Both the position numbers and the translations under genes were made by a program. The notes below the pieces were generated by a model. That model was not told where the DNA came from, ran no database searches, and was given only the letters and a program-made list of their open reading frames with translations. From assembly GCF_963924675.1 (NCBI RefSeq), contig NC_089225.1, positions 84,541,951-84,605,950 of the forward strand: a stretch of DNA of 64,000 bases. Direction: 5' to 3'. The first letter of the stretch is position 1; the number at the start of each line of letters is the position of its first letter. The DNA is from Phocoena phocoena. Lineage: Eukaryota > Chordata > Mammalia > Artiodactyla > Phocoenidae. This document shows, in pieces, positions 1 through 12,202 of the stretch.

Positions 1-350
1 TGTTCGAGCAATAAATTCTCTGTGAGGTCGCTTGGATTTTTCTCTTTCTCCCCTGCTCTGACATCGTCTGAACAATAGTCAGTGCCTCCCCTTGGTAACA
101 ATTTCCAGGTGTATGAGGCTCAAGACAACTTATGACAACCCTATTTCTTACTTCTGAGACCATCAACAACCATTTTTAAGAGACACTGTTTGCCCTTTCA
201 CATGGTTATGAAATTCTACTTTAGGAGGTAGTGGTGACTAGTGAAATGTATAGTTCTTGATGGTAAAGCTATTAGCAAAATCCTACCACTTGGACTCACG
301 TAGTAGAAGGAATGTATACTTTGCAGTTGGGAACTCTTCAGTTCCCAGCT

Positions 351-525
351 ATCCCATCCCACTTGCTAACTTAATGACACAACACTTCTGAGCCTCAGCT
401 CCCTCCTCTGTAAAGTGAAGGCAATAGTGCTCACAGAGCTTTTGTGAGGACTAAATGGGATAACGTATATTAAAACGCTTAGCACGATTTGTGACACGTG
501 TAAGTTGGTAGTAAGTTTTAGTTTC
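351..525 (+). repeat. MIR SINE fragment, sense
   Basis: The order 'gagcctcagctccctcctct', 'gtaaagtgaaggcaatagt', 'tgtgaggactaaatgggata' follows the MIR body in sense orientation. It is diverged and lacks clear ends. This is an ancient mammalian tRNA-derived SINE relic with no expected activity. Confidence 0.7.
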
Positions 526-1950
526 CTTCCTCCTTATCCCTGTTAAAGAGAGACTCACTCTATGGAAATATACATTGTAAATAGTGGGATGAGAGATGTG
601 TTGTTTCACTGGTTCATAGTGAATAATGGCCATTTGTTGCATGACTTATAGGGTAGCCTCTGCCCTTTTTTCCCCCATGGTTTAATCAATATTGATTTCT
701 TGCTGATAACGGAAATACTTACCAAGGGCCTAGGGAGTCTTGAGAGTCTTCATAGTCATGAGAGTCTTCATAGTCTAAGTACTGGAAATAGTCCAACCCT
801 TGGGTAGATCCAAAGAATTCACCGAGAAAGAAGTTTCCTGGGAGGGATCTCACGGTCCTTTCCCTGTCATAGATTTAAAAAAAAAGCGAGAGAGAGACTT
901 CATACAACTAACCTGAGGGCATTTGTAATCTGTAACTGTTTATGATGTGAAGATGAATAAAATACTAACTTTGCCTTCATTGAAGTTTCCCGCAAATCAA
1001 CATAACACAGGATAAAAAGGGGTATATTTGCTTGGAGGCAAACCTAAAGTGTTCTGGGGGAGACAGAAATAGAGTATTCTACAAAGAGGAGGTTATAGTG
1101 GAGAACTGGGCCCAGGAGAAATATAGTATTTTTATATGAGAGGTTTGAGACATTTCTATTAAGGATAAAGACAAATAGGAAGAAACAAGAAATCACTGTA
1201 AATGACTTCAATAACAGGTAAATAGAGGAAAATATAGGGAGAAAGGTAAAAAGGGTTCAAACCTTAAATAAAAGACTAAGGAAACTATTTTCTAAGCAGG
1301 TGAATTTAGTGAAGGTTTTTGAGTAGGTTAGAGAAATGATGGAAGTGATGTTTAGCATAGATTAATCGGAGTATGGTAAATAAGATGTAGAGTTGAGCAG
1401 GTGGAGGGAGGTCAAGAGCAAGTTGGAGGCATTTGCCAAAGTTCAGTCATGGGATGGAAGAAGCCTTGGGTCTGGTTATGAGGACACTTGGAAGAAAGTC
1501 ATGTGACCTGCTCATGAAGGTAGCGTGTGTGCTGTCAGGACAGGGGAATAGCCCTGGGCCTAGACATGGTTTCCTTTCAGTCCACCAGCTTAGCTGCATT
1601 CTCTTTGTGGTCCTGTATTCCAAACAAATTTTTTAATTGCTCATTGTCAGAATCGATTTCATCATACCCTTATGTAGGTGGCAAGCAGGTAATGAGACTT
1701 TCAAAGAATATCCTCAGTCACTGATCACATTCTTAGCTCAGTGTTCTCCCCGTTACACTTTGGGTTATAGTTACTCAAGTAGTCTTAGGGCCACTGGCTC
1801 TGTGATTTAGGAAGCTATGGTTGTAAGGACAAGATATTTTAATTTATTAAATATTGGAATTATCTTGCAACGTATTTCAGAGAAATTAAATAGTACCGTA
1901 TTGTGAAACTTGTTACAAGATTCACATTACATTTTTAAATACCTGAATTA
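526..1950. other. Unique non-coding DNA
   Basis: No recognised repeat or gene. Only short chance open frames occur. The stretch contains a small tandem duplication at 741-776. Confidence 0.5.
741..776. repeat. 18-bp tandem duplication (2 copies)
   Basis: Two adjacent copies of tgagagtcttcatagtca (741-758 and 759-776) differ only at the last base. This is a local slippage-type duplication. Confidence 0.9.
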
Positions 1951-4440
1951 AGGAGATAGGGCTGAGACTCCAGGGAAAGCAAGATGGTTAGAGTTTGGAG
2001 AGTACCAGCGAAGAGAGATCTGCATAGACAGTGAACTCCAGAACTATATAGAGAATCTCTCTTGGGTATTATACACAGAGCACTGATCAGAGCATGTATG
2101 TGAGGAAACTACCAAGGCTGAGAAAATAAGTCCCAAAAGGATCCAGGAAACAGTACCCAGAGCTCACACAGGACTAGGAATGGTACCTGTTCCCACCAAC
2201 AAGATTGCGAAAACCTTAAAATCCACAGGACATTGTATAAGGTGTCCATAAAGGCACTTCTTCTGCAGTAGGGCATCGTCAGCCTGGGGTAAATGCTGCT
2301 GTAGTCCTGACCGACACATCTTAAAAGCAAAGCCCAAAAGGATTAAATCTTTTTAAGTAACTCAACTATATCCCGAAGAGAGAAAAAATATTTATAAGAA
2401 TGTAAAAATACCGAGCACCCAACAAGGGTAAAATTCACAGTATCTAGCACCCAATAAAAGATTATCATGCTTGCCAAGAAGTATGGAAATATGACACATA
2501 ATGAGAAAAATCAATCATTAAAACTAGAAGTGGTACAGACATTAGAATTAGCAGACAAACACATTAAAAAATTATTATGTTTGTATTCCATATATTCAAA
2601 AGCCTAGAAGAAAATTAAACATGTTAAGTGGAGGTATGGAAGATGTAAAAAAAATCTGTCCTCTGGAAACGAAGAATTGAATGTCTGAGATGAAAAATAC
2701 ACTGGATGGAATTAATGGCAGATTAGACAATAGCAGAAAACAAGATAAGTGAATGTGAATACACAGCAGTAGAACTATACAAACTGAAACACAGGAAGAA
2801 AAAAGACACAGAAATGAGCAAAGAACGGTGACCTGAGGAGCAGCTTCAAGGTGGCCTAAAGTATGTGTGATTGGATTGCTCAAATGAGAGAGAAGGGTGA
2901 ACAGAGAAAAAATATATGAAGAAATAGTGGCCACAAATTTTCCAAATTTAATGAAATCTAGAAAGCCAGATCCAGGTATCTCAATGAATTCCTGAACACA
3001 CAAAAAAATGTTTAAAGAATTCAAGTCATACAACTTATATTCCCTCTTACTATAGTGGAATTAAAATGAAATTCAAAAACAGAACGCTGGCAAACCTACA
3101 AATATTTGGAAAATAAAGAACTTCTCAATAACACGTGGATCAGGAAAATACTAAGAGGGAAATTAGGAAGTATTTTAATTGAATGAAAATGAAAACAGTA
3201 CATATCAATATTTGTGTGATTAAACAACATTGTGGGATGCCAGTAAGAGAATAATTTATAGAATTAAACTATATTAGAGAAAGGAGGAAGTTCTCAAATC
3301 AATGACCTCAGCCAGCTTTCATGTTAAGAAAATAAAGAGGGTTCAATAAAATTGAACCCAAATTAAACAGTAGAAGGGAAATAATAAAAAACAGAATACA
3401 AATCAATAGAAAAAAATTTGAGAAATTAAGATCTAGTTTTTTAAGAAGGTCAATAAAAATGATAAACCATTAACCAGACTGATCAAAATAAAATAAGACA
3501 AGATACATGAACATTGTTAGGATTGAGAGAGGGGACATCACTATAAATTCTACAAATATTAAAAGAATTTTAAGGCAATATCATGAACAATAAATTTGAC
3601 AACTTATAAATGGACAAAACTTGCAAGAGACAAACAAACTCATACAAGGGGAAATAGTCGGAATATCCCTATAGCTATTAAAGAAATTGAATTATAGTGA
3701 AATACTTTCCCACAAAGAAAACTCTAGGTCCAAATGGCTTTATTGGTGAATTCTATAGGAGGAAATAATAGGAATTCTACAGAAACACTTCCAGATAAAT
3801 AAAGAGGACGGAATGCTTCCCCAACTCATTCTATGAAGCTGGCATTACTATGATACCAAAGCCAGACAGGGACATAGAAGAAAGAAAACTTGAGATTGAC
3901 ATTCTTCATAAATTGGTATAAAATTCTTTTTAAAAATTTAGCAAGTTGAACTCAACAATGTATAAAAAAGATTATGACCAAGTAGAGTTTGTCCTGGGAA
4001 TGCAAAGTTGGTTTAAAATTTGAAATCAATCAAACATTTGTAAGTCATATATTAACAGACTGAAAAATAAAAATTGTATGATCACATCAGTATACACAGC
4101 AAAGTATGTGACAAAATCCAATATCATTTAATGAAAGATACAAATTTTTAAAATATTATTTGGGGACAAATTTGTGGTAAAATTTTAAAGAAAAGCAAGA
4201 AAATGATACAGTACAAAATTCAGGATTGTGGTTACCTCTGAGTAAGGAGGGAAAGGAATGAAATTGAGTAAACTAATATTCTTTTCTCAAACCCATTGGT
4301 TGATACACAGTGTTTGCTTTACTTTTGTCCGTTATATCTTACACATATGTTATAAATATTTTAATGTTTCAATACTTTGTAGAAGCAGTTTTTAAAGTTA
4401 GTGGGTTTTCTGTTTGTTTTTGTCTGAAATGGTGATGTAA
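1951..4440 (+). mobile_element. Decayed old L1 (L1M-like), sense
   Basis: The pieces run in L1 order. A 5'UTR-like segment lies near 1960-2330, and ORF1-like coiled-coil coding remnants at about 2600-3010 (aatggcagattagacaatag; ccagatccaggtatctcaat). ORF2 remnants follow from about 3060. At 3816-3872 the frame reads [19 protein letters not shown], the L1 reverse-transcriptase segment just before the catalytic domain. A further RT-like piece with FVLGMQSW lies near 3990. Many internal deletions and stops leave no usable ORF. The tail region at 4170-4440 resembles an L1 or HAL1 3'UTR. The exact subfamily and both ends are uncertain. Confidence 0.75.
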
Positions 4441-5029
4441 AAAAAAGACATCTATTTACTCTGTTTACAGCTTTGAAAACTCATAACATTTGTGTACTGA
4501 AAGAAGTACCCTCTGTACCAAGTATTCAGTATTGTTGTTAATGTAATGTGATATTTTCTGTACACAGAATGAGTTGCTCATTCAAGTGTCATTACCATGT
4601 GGGGAACAATGGTGAGATGAGTGCCAGCAAGCCCAAAAGTAAATTCATAAACACTAATAACCTACTTATTAGAGATACACAGTGAGTTGTGACTAGACTA
4701 CCAATTATATTTTTTTCTACAGTTCACTATTCAAAATATAAGTGAGTTTATATTTGTAACAAACAGTTCTACCATGTTGTGGTCTTTATTTAGACCTATC
4801 CCAGGTTCGAATTCCAGTCACCTTCTTCCAGTCACCCTTTCCTTGCCAGGAGAGTATCTGCAAATTGCACCACAAGAATTTTACTAGGTTTATACACATT
4901 TTTGTTACAACATTCATAGAACCATATGTATACCACAATGAATATATTTCACATTCATTGGTCTAGAACATTTTGCTGAATGGATGTATCCAAATTGCTG
5001 CTTCCTTTCTTTACTCATTCAAATGTTGC
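4441..5029. other. Unique non-coding DNA
   Basis: AT-rich, no gene or recognised repeat seen. Confidence 0.4.
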
Positions 5030-5290
5030 ATTCATTCACTCAGCAAACATTAATGAGTACTTATGAGGGGGTGGGCATGATTCCAGGCTAACAAGGAAAA
5101 ACAAGACATATCCCTTCCTTAAGGTGCTCATGTTTAATGTGAAACAGACCCATACACAAATAATTGAGATATTTACAAATTACTTTGGTCCTGAAACTCA
5201 GCCTGGAGACATGAGAAGATGACCTGGAGAAGATGACATTTGAATGGGGTCTTAAAGCATGTTTGCCTAGCAGGAGAATGGATGAATTTT
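5030..5290 (-). mobile_element. L2 LINE 3' fragment, antisense
   Basis: Starts with the reverse complement of the L2 3' tip (cattcactcagcaaacatta). It continues through gtgctcatgtttaatgtgaa and gacctggagaagatgacatt, the usual order of antisense L2 3'UTR. Old and non-coding. Confidence 0.65.
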
Positions 5291-5504
5291 CATTGTAAGT
5301 CAGAAGAAATTCCATGTGCTATGTGCATACTATTGTACAGATGCATGAAGTTGCGTGGCCTGTTCAAAAACATACTTCTGATGTGATAGAGTGCAGAGCA
5401 CCTAGCAGAAGTGGTGGTATGTGAAAGGCAGGTATAGTCCATCTTTAAGCACTTGCTTCTGCTAGATTCCAAGATAAGTTTTTATATCCTCTAGGTTGTC
5501 TCAT

Positions 5505-5665
5505 ACTCTGTGGTAGGAGGCATTATCTACATTTTACAAATAAGTTCAGTAAGATTGAAAATGACTAAGTAATTAGTCCATGGTCACACATGTAATTAGT
5601 GTCAGAATCCAGGTCCCTGTAACAGCTAAGCTTGAGCTCTTTCACTCTTACAATGCTGCTCCCTT
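5505..5665 (-). repeat. MIR SINE fragment, antisense
   Basis: The segments cattttacaaataagttcag, tggtcacacatgtaattagt and gtcagaatccaggtccctgt match antisense MIR order. Diverged. Confidence 0.65.
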
Positions 5666-5754
5666 GCCATGAACAAAAAGTGTCCCAGGTGTATTGGTTC
5701 AAGTACTCAGTCACCAAAAACCTTTATTATTTTTGTGAATCCTCGTGTCTGTGT

Positions 5755-5930
5755 GACTGTCTACTATATCCTTAACACATATCCTTCTTCCTTTATTATA
5801 CTATTTATTACATTACATTGTATCAATACATTATTTATTTGTATCTCCTCATTAAACCCCAGGCTTGAGTGTCTGATTCTTTTCAGAAAGAAAGTGCTTA
5901 TTGAGTTGATTCAAGACAAATGAATCAATG
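5755..5930 (+). mobile_element. Possible L2 3' fragment, sense
   Basis: The stretch ttacattgtatcaatacatt followed by atttgtatctcctcattaaa resembles the segment preceding 'actgtgagctcc' in L2 3'UTR. It is weak and may be chance. Confidence 0.35.
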
Positions 5931-6063
5931 AATTTATGAAGGCATGTTTTGGGTTTTCCAATGCTCTTCAATGAGATAAAGACAATAGTATAAGAACATA
6001 AGGAAAGTATTGGATTTTCCTAACTTTAGATTGAAGCTATGCTAAGATTCATGGAGAAAGAAA

Positions 6064-6176
6064 GGGAATTCCCTGACCGTCTAGTGGTTAGGACTCTGTG
6101 CTTCCACTGCAAGGGGCCCAGGTTCGATCCCTGGTCGGGGAACTAAGATGCTGCGTGGCCAAAAAAAAAAAAAAAA
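6064..6176 (+). mobile_element. CHR-type tRNA-derived SINE, short form
   Basis: tRNA-like head with A box around tctagtggttaggactctg and B box ggttcgatccctggtcgggg, then aactaagatgctgcgtggcc and an A16 tail. This is the short CHR form, without the longer GC-rich body. A possible duplication aaggaatt flanks it but overlaps the head, so the ends are approximate. RNA polymerase III promoter boxes are present, but this is a SINE, not a tRNA gene. Confidence 0.9.
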
Positions 6177-8060
6177 GGAATTCTGAGGATATCACTGAAA
6201 AGCTGTGAACATACGAATAGTTGGATAATGATGAGGGAATGGGTCCCTCATTTTTGTCCTGTGGCAGCCTGGCTGGAAGATGCTTTGTAACATTAGAAGA
6301 AAACTTCAGCTGTTGTGTTCTGATTAGCGTATTGTCAGAGCAGCAACACGTCCAGGGATGAACAGGGTGCTTTGGGGGAGACGGTGAGATAAACATTTAT
6401 GTCATTATATTGTACTGATCACCTAGCCCCTTTTTCAGCAAAAGCCTTATTTTGTTTTTGTATTTCGCTTTTTTTCCAAGAGATGGAAGAATTTTTCAAC
6501 ACATAAGAATTTATAGCGCTGAAAACTCAAAAAGTCTCCCTAAGGAGTAGCAGTATGCCAAATAGTCATTGACATAAGAAAACACTATAAATTAATGCAG
6601 TAATAGTTCGTGGTTGCTAAGAAAGGAACTTAATTTACAACTTGAAACAGGTTTCTGTTCCTTAGAAATTCTGGAAATCCATCAGTGGTATGGAAACTGA
6701 TCTGCTAAAAGAGAAGAAAATTGATTCTTAATATTGGCAAGTACATCAATTTTTTTTTAATTCTGAAGGAACAACTTTTAGAAACAAGTTCATTAAGCAT
6801 TGCGGAATTATTTGATATTCAGTTTCCTAGTAAACTATCCAAAGAGAAGTGTTTATGGCCTCATTAGAAGATAGATTTTTATTGTGCCAATCATCGTCTT
6901 CAAAACTGCAGTCTCTATTATGCCAAAGACAGGGAAATCAAAAGTTAAATGAGATAGCGCTGTCTATGTGAAAGACCAGCATTGCATCATGTTTTAGAAT
7001 GCTGCTTTGCATCAGAGTATCTCAATATGAAGTAGTGGGAATCTGAACACATTTGCATATTCCCCATTCGTGACATAGTGTTGGCATTCTCAAAAAGAAT
7101 AACTACCTGGTGGCAGTTTTTATCTGAAGAGATTTGTGCATGTTGGCAATATACCATCTCCTGTCAGCATAAGAGCCTATGGGGCCCATTAACTCACCAA
7201 ATCTGCCACTGTTCTTCAAAGTTTTATTAAGCAAGTGAAGTCCCTAATAATCACTTGTAAAATTCGTATCAAATGCTATCAATAAACAAGGGGATTATTT
7301 TCCCCCAGTGAGAATGCATTTGAAGAGTATAAGAAGGCTTGACAAAAGAATAAAACCTTTAAGTGATCACTATATTAATATAAATATATCCTACCAGGAA
7401 GCCAATATATGTAAGTAGTATATGCACTTTAATGTCTGCCACTAATAAGTTCTCGGAGTACCATATTTTTCACAGATTTTCTTCCCGTATTTTCTTTCTT
7501 TATGGTTTCTCTCAACTCTAACAATGAACCTCGTTGAAATTAAGCCAAAAGGCACTGTGTGTTTATCCACACCTTTTAAAAAGGTTCCACTGGTGTTGGG
7601 TAGTTCGTAGACCTTTGATTAGCTTCAAAGGTCTACAACCAAAATAACTGGAAACATAGGCCCACAGGGTGCTGTGTTTCCTGAGCAAGTTTTCCTGAAC
7701 CAGAGGACGCCGCAGGAAATTAACAGACATCCAAACCAAAGAGTGTCCTCCTTACGAAAAACCTGAGAGTAATTAAATCAAATAGTGTCCATTGATCTTG
7801 AGTTGAATGCCAGGAAGCAGGAGCTTAATAGAAATCCCATTATCTAAATAAATCTAGAGAAATCTCAGGAGGGACAAGTCCACAGTGCCCTCTAAGAATG
7901 TAATAAAAAATGTCTGTGAATTTCATCTTCAGAAGGACTCAACATTTCCCTAATACCTCTTCAATTACTATAATAACTCTTTAAAGTAATCAAGAGCAAA
8001 TAGTACCAATCCTTGGAAACTGAAGGATAAGAAAGGGAATATAATATGCTCTAGAAACTG
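6177..8060. other. Unique non-coding DNA
   Basis: No gene or recognised interspersed repeat. It contains the inverted repeat at 7607-7636. Confidence 0.5.
7607..7636. repeat. 12-bp perfect inverted repeat, 6-nt loop
   Basis: Arm gtagacctttga (7607-7618), loop ttagct, arm tcaaaggtctac (7625-7636). All 12 pairs match, so the RNA or single strand could form a hairpin. Pairing continues outward only with bulges. Confidence 0.85.
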
Positions 8061-8208
8061 GAAGGAAGGAAGGAAGGTAGGTAGGAAGGAAGGTAGGAAG
8101 GTAGGTAGGCAGGTAGGGAAAGGAAGAGGGAAGGAAGGGAGGGGGGAGGGAGGGAGGGAAGAGGAAAAGGGAGAGGGAGGGAGAGGTGGGGAGAAGAAAG
8201 AAAGGAAG
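8061..8208. repeat. GGAA/GGTA/GGGA purine-rich simple repeat
   Basis: A run of ggaa, ggta and ggga units on the + strand, with the opposite strand all pyrimidine. Positions 8137-8158 contain several consecutive G3+ runs separated by single A residues, a canonical G-quadruplex pattern on the + strand. Long open frames on the other strand (Pro/Ser/Leu-rich) are composition artefacts. Confidence 0.9.
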
Positions 8209-9329
8209 AGAAAACAATCTGTCATTAGAACCAGAACAAGAAATTTTGGTTCCTGCTCCATCAACCCTCTCTTACTTGACACTTTTGGTACCTTACTTAC
8301 CATTTTGGAATGATAGACCTTTCCCACACCGGGCTCACTCATTTTCAACCTCTTGTAAATAAGCTCTTTGTTTAAAATGACATAGCTATCATATTAATGT
8401 TGCTACTGTTGCAACTGCTGTGCTATCTAAATAATATGCAGGAAATGACTAGACTTAAGCTCCAGCCCTGAGAGGAAACTTTATAGTAGCTTTAAGGTAA
8501 TGTGAGTTATAAAAGAAGTTGAGTATTAATTATAACACTTGTCATTTTTTAAAAAAGCTTGGTGGTGTGTATAATTTTACCTCATTTTCTCACTTGCTAC
8601 TGTTATTTAAATCACTTCCCAGCACTAAGCATGTGCATAAAAGACGATTGTTCCCAATTTAACCTTTTAAGTAAAATGTATTCTATTAATTAAGTCATTA
8701 CAGTTCCCTCTGTTTTCTATGATGCTTATTCATTTATCTTCTGTCCTCAAGATAGACATCTGTGTCGGTGAATATTTTGGAGAAAGACCCCTAATTTTTA
8801 TGCCCATCACCCATTTGGATGTTCTACACTGTTTATTGTAATAGTTTGGTAGTGTTCTAAAGAATTTCAAATTGTCAATTAAAATAATTAGTATTCCTAC
8901 TAAAAATAGTAGATAGTATTCAGCCCAAAAGTTAAGTTACCATGTTCAACCTAACATGGCAAGGGAATTTGTAGTACTTAAATTGCCTTAGATGTAATGG
9001 AATAATTTATGTCTGTTAAAAAAAAAAAAAAGACAAAAACAAAAAATAAGATCCTACCCTTGTGTGAATTCCTTTTTCAGAATAACTGCACAAAATAAAA
9101 TCATGTATGTAGTCTGAATACCATATTTCCTTTGCCTTTCTTCCACTACAAGATGAACTGGGAGCCATGTAAACCGGGAGGTAAAACCTGCTGTGGGTAT
9201 TGGATTATCCATGAGATAGCAATTGAAAGTACCTTGTGCCCTGCCTATTCCTTTATAATCCTAGGCAAGTGAAATCATAAGCACCACCGCCATCATTAAA
9301 TTCACAACCTTTACCGCTCTCAGTTTCCA
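8209..9329. other. Unique non-coding DNA
   Basis: AT-rich, with an A-run near 9019-9032. No gene seen. Confidence 0.45.
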
Positions 9330-9560
9330 TTTATCAAAAGTTTTCATTTATTGAGAAACATGTACTTGGAACTGTGCTAAGTGCTTTTTAAAATTTATTT
9401 CATTCAGTTCTCACAACTCCTTGTACAGTGTTTGGATCTCATTTTTCACATGGGGAAACTAAGGTTTAAAGGAGCTTAGTAACTTGCCTGATAAATCTTG
9501 AATTCAATCCACATCTGTCCCATTATTAGCTATCATGTTATTCTGTAACATCTAATGTAA
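9330..9560 (-). repeat. MIR-type relic, antisense
   Basis: The order ggaactgtgctaagtgcttt, ctcacaactcct, tttttcacatggggaaacta, ggagcttagtaacttgcctg matches antisense MIR. Confidence 0.7.
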
Positions 9561-9595
9561 ATTAACTCTATTTAGTTTATCATTAATGATCTAAT

Positions 9596-9795
9596 AACTG
9601 ATATTTATTAAGCACTTACTATGTGATCTTCTAAGTATTTTGCATAAACTTACACAAATAATCTTCACTCTAAACCTACAGGGAAAGCAATATCAACCTC
9701 ATTTTATATATGATGAGATTGAGGCACAGAAAGTTAAAGTAAATTGCAGGTAACCAGTAAGTATCTAAGTCAAGATTTTAACTCAGACAGATGAT
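9596..9795 (-). repeat. MIR-type relic, antisense (second copy)
   Basis: attaagcacttactatgtga, cctcattttatatatgatga, gattgaggcacagaaagtta and the downstream gtaaccagtaagtatctaag follow antisense MIR. It lies in the same orientation as the preceding copy, about 40 bp away. Confidence 0.7.
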
Positions 9796-10054
9796 TTCTT
9801 ATCTGTGTAATGGAGATGAATTATTTCAGCTTGAACCTATTAGAACTGTAGATTTCTGAACATGTTAAACAAATTTATAGCTAACACTTGTTCATATTGG
9901 TCAACATAGAAAGATTTCTATTAATAACATATTCAAATTAAAAGGGTAATAGTGTTCTTAAATACGGGTGTTTGTCAAGTGTTTTCGTACATTTAATTCA
10001 TGTTATCAATAATCTGAAAAATATAACAACGCTTCTATGATTCATCACAAGTAT

Positions 10055-10245
10055 AGTAGAGTGATTAAAAGTGCCATGTTTAAGCTCTGGCTCCTCCGCT
10101 TACAAGATATGCTGCAGTTTCTTTATCTGTAAAGATAATAATAGCTATCTTTACAGGTTACTGTGAGCATTAAATGAATTAATAGCTATAAAGAGTATAG
10201 GGTAGAACTTGTATATTACAAGTGCTCGGTATTAGCTTCTAGTAT
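10055..10245 (+). repeat. MIR relic, sense
   Basis: tagagtgattaaaagtgcca, gctctggctcctccgcttac, ttctttatctgtaaagataa and gagcattaaatgaattaata occur in MIR order. Confidence 0.65.
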
Positions 10246-10713
10246 TATTTTTTTAGTCACCATCATTGTTTTCCAATATTTTTTCATTTGTACTATAGAT
10301 TCCACTGTATGTTTTTTCAGACCTGGGAAAGACAGAATTTGGCCCACAATTGGAGCCTGATACATATGGATTGACATCTCCAACTGGAAACACGAAGAAG
10401 AGTCCAACAAGATTTTTTAAGCAGTTAATACCAGGAAAATCACAAACACGTAGTGCTCTTGTCTAGAAAATAAAGAAATAGCTTAGGAAAGGAGTGCTAG
10501 GTGGGTGTGGGAAGATTTAGGAAGATTTTTGTATAATAACTGGGTCAATGAAATATGACTGAATGTTGTAGGTAAAGGAAGGAGGAGCTTATTACTCTGA
10601 GACCAATCTCGTATTTGGGAAAATGGAAGAGGTCCTCCTTGTTGGCAGAGTTCCACTCACCTTGCTTCCACCCTTGAGCCACCAGAGTTTTATAGACTAA
10701 TGTAGACAATGAC

Positions 10714-10831
10714 ATATGGTGAATATTTTTTTTTATTTTAACATCTTTATTGGAGTATAATTGCTTTACAATGGTATGTTAGTTTCAGATTCACAACAAA
10801 ATGAATCAGTTATATATATATGGTGAATATT
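10714..10831 (-). mobile_element. Short L1 3'-end insertion with target-site duplication
   Basis: The body at 10728-10817 is the reverse complement of an artiodactyl L1 3' end. The poly(T) start is followed by aacatctttattggagtata and attgctttacaatggtatgt. It is flanked by a perfect 14-bp direct repeat atatggtgaatatt (10714-10727 and 10818-10831), which marks retrotransposition. Only about 90 bp of L1 was copied, an extreme 5' truncation. Confidence 0.85.
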
Positions 10832-10929
10832 GGACAGCTGTTGTTGAATATTGAAATGATAATCCATGCAGAGTTGCTTAAGGATTTAGAACTTGGCCTC
10901 TTTGTTCATGAGAGATATTGGTTAGTAGC

Positions 10930-11250
10930 TTTCATGTAACGTCTTTGCTTGATATTAACATCAAGGTAATGGTAGCCTCATAGAATGAGTTGGGAAATAT
11001 TCCCTCCTCTAAATTTTCTGAAAGAATTTCTGTAGAACTGGTATTATTTCTTCCTTAAATGTTTGGTAGAATTCATCAGGAAATCAGCTGGGTCTAGAGT
11101 TTTCTTTCTGGGAAAGTTTTTAACTTTCAATATAAATCGATTAAAAAACAAACTATAGGGCTGTTAGATTATCTCTTTCTTCCTATATAAGCCTTGGTAA
11201 TTTGTGGCTTTCAAAATCATATCCATTTCATCAGAGCTGTGTTCATCTAA
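10930..11250 (-). mobile_element. L1 ORF2 fragment, antisense
   Basis: gcctcatagaatgagttggg, gaatttctgtagaactggta, aatgtttggtagaattcatc and aaatcagctgggtctagagt are antisense to the L1 reverse-transcriptase region. Diverged, no intact frame. Confidence 0.75.
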
Positions 11251-11689
11251 AATTTTATCCACTGCTGAAGCAAGATTCTTCTTCCTATTCTAATGGATGC
11301 CCCTGACTTTTGAAGTTTTTTACTCTGGGTATTGGGAATAGGAACTTTATTCCCAACCTTGTGTAAACTTTGGACACTGTGCTCTTTCCCCTTTGGGGCG
11401 GTTCTGTCCCAGGTCTTGGGTAGTTTCCGCACATGCATGTGATCATCATCAATTAATTAAATACCTGAGGGGATCCTTTGCAGATCTCAGAAAGATTTCT
11501 GTATTCCTCTCTTCTCTCCAATTCTCTGACCTAAACTCTGTCTGCCTTGGTTTCCCTGGGCCTCCAGCTTCATGTCCTCAGGCCGGAATATCCCTGGGCT
11601 CTGCCTGTGTTCCCCTTCCTGCACCACAACCTGGAAACTTTCTCTAGACAGTAAGCTGGAGCAGTGGCAGGAGTCACCCCACCTGTTTT

Positions 11690-11860
11690 CCACCTCTCAA
11701 GGGTCACTGTCCTCTGTTGCCTGATGTCTAATCTCTTGAATGCCATTGTTTCGTGTTTTGTCTATTTTAGAAATTTTTTTTCAGGAGGAATTGTAAGTTT
11801 GTTCCCTTTTGCTCCATTTTGTCCATATATAGAAGTCTGATCCTTGGGGATTAGATATAT
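11690..11860 (-). mobile_element. L1 fragment, antisense (likely same element)
   Basis: tgcctgatgtctaatctctt, tgccattgtttcgtgttttg and ttgctccattttgtccatat resemble old L1 non-coding sequence in antisense. The interval 11251-11689 between the two L1 pieces is not recognised. Confidence 0.5.
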
Positions 11861-11971
11861 TGCTGTCATGCTCAAAGAGTTTTATTATATATTATACAGC
11901 TCTAGATTCTTGAGTTTTTTCAGTTTTTGTGGATACAGAAACAACAGCCCAGTTAAAAGAACTGAAAGCAT

Positions 11972-12202
11972 TAGAAATTTTTTTTTTTTTTTTTTTTTTG
12001 CGGTACGCGGGCGTCTCACTGTTGTGGCCTGTCCCGTTGCGGAGCACAAGCTCCGGACGCGCGGGCTCAGTGGCCATGGCTCACGGGCCCAGCCACTCCG
12101 CGGCATGTGGGATCCTCCCGGACCGGGGCACGAACCCGTGTCCCCTGCATCAGCAGGCGGACTCCCAACCACTGCGCCACCAGGGAAGCCCTAGAAATTT
12201 TT
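11972..12202 (-). mobile_element. CHR SINE, antisense, near consensus, with TSD
   Basis: The element body at about 11980-12191 reads as poly(T), cggtacgcgggcgtctcact, gagcacaagctccgg, ggggcacgaacccgtgtccc and ccaccagggaagccc. That is the reverse complement of the complete CHR unit with B and A boxes. An 11-bp duplication tagaaattttt flanks it (11972-11982 and 12192-12202). High similarity to the copies at 41770 and 59983 and many retained CpGs suggest a fairly recent insertion. It sits just upstream of the exon-like segment at 12427. Confidence 0.95.

Noticed and set aside
2596..3033. 145-codon minus-strand frame
   Set aside because: Antisense of the decayed L1 ORF1 region. Lack of stops follows from A-rich sense composition.
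6064..6176. Possible tRNA gene because of A and B boxes
   Set aside because: It is the tRNA-derived head of a CHR SINE with an A tail. It has no complete cloverleaf or proper 3' end.
7968..8348. 126-codon minus-strand frame rich in Pro, Ser, Leu and Phe
   Set aside because: Product of the pyrimidine strand of a simple repeat. Low complexity.
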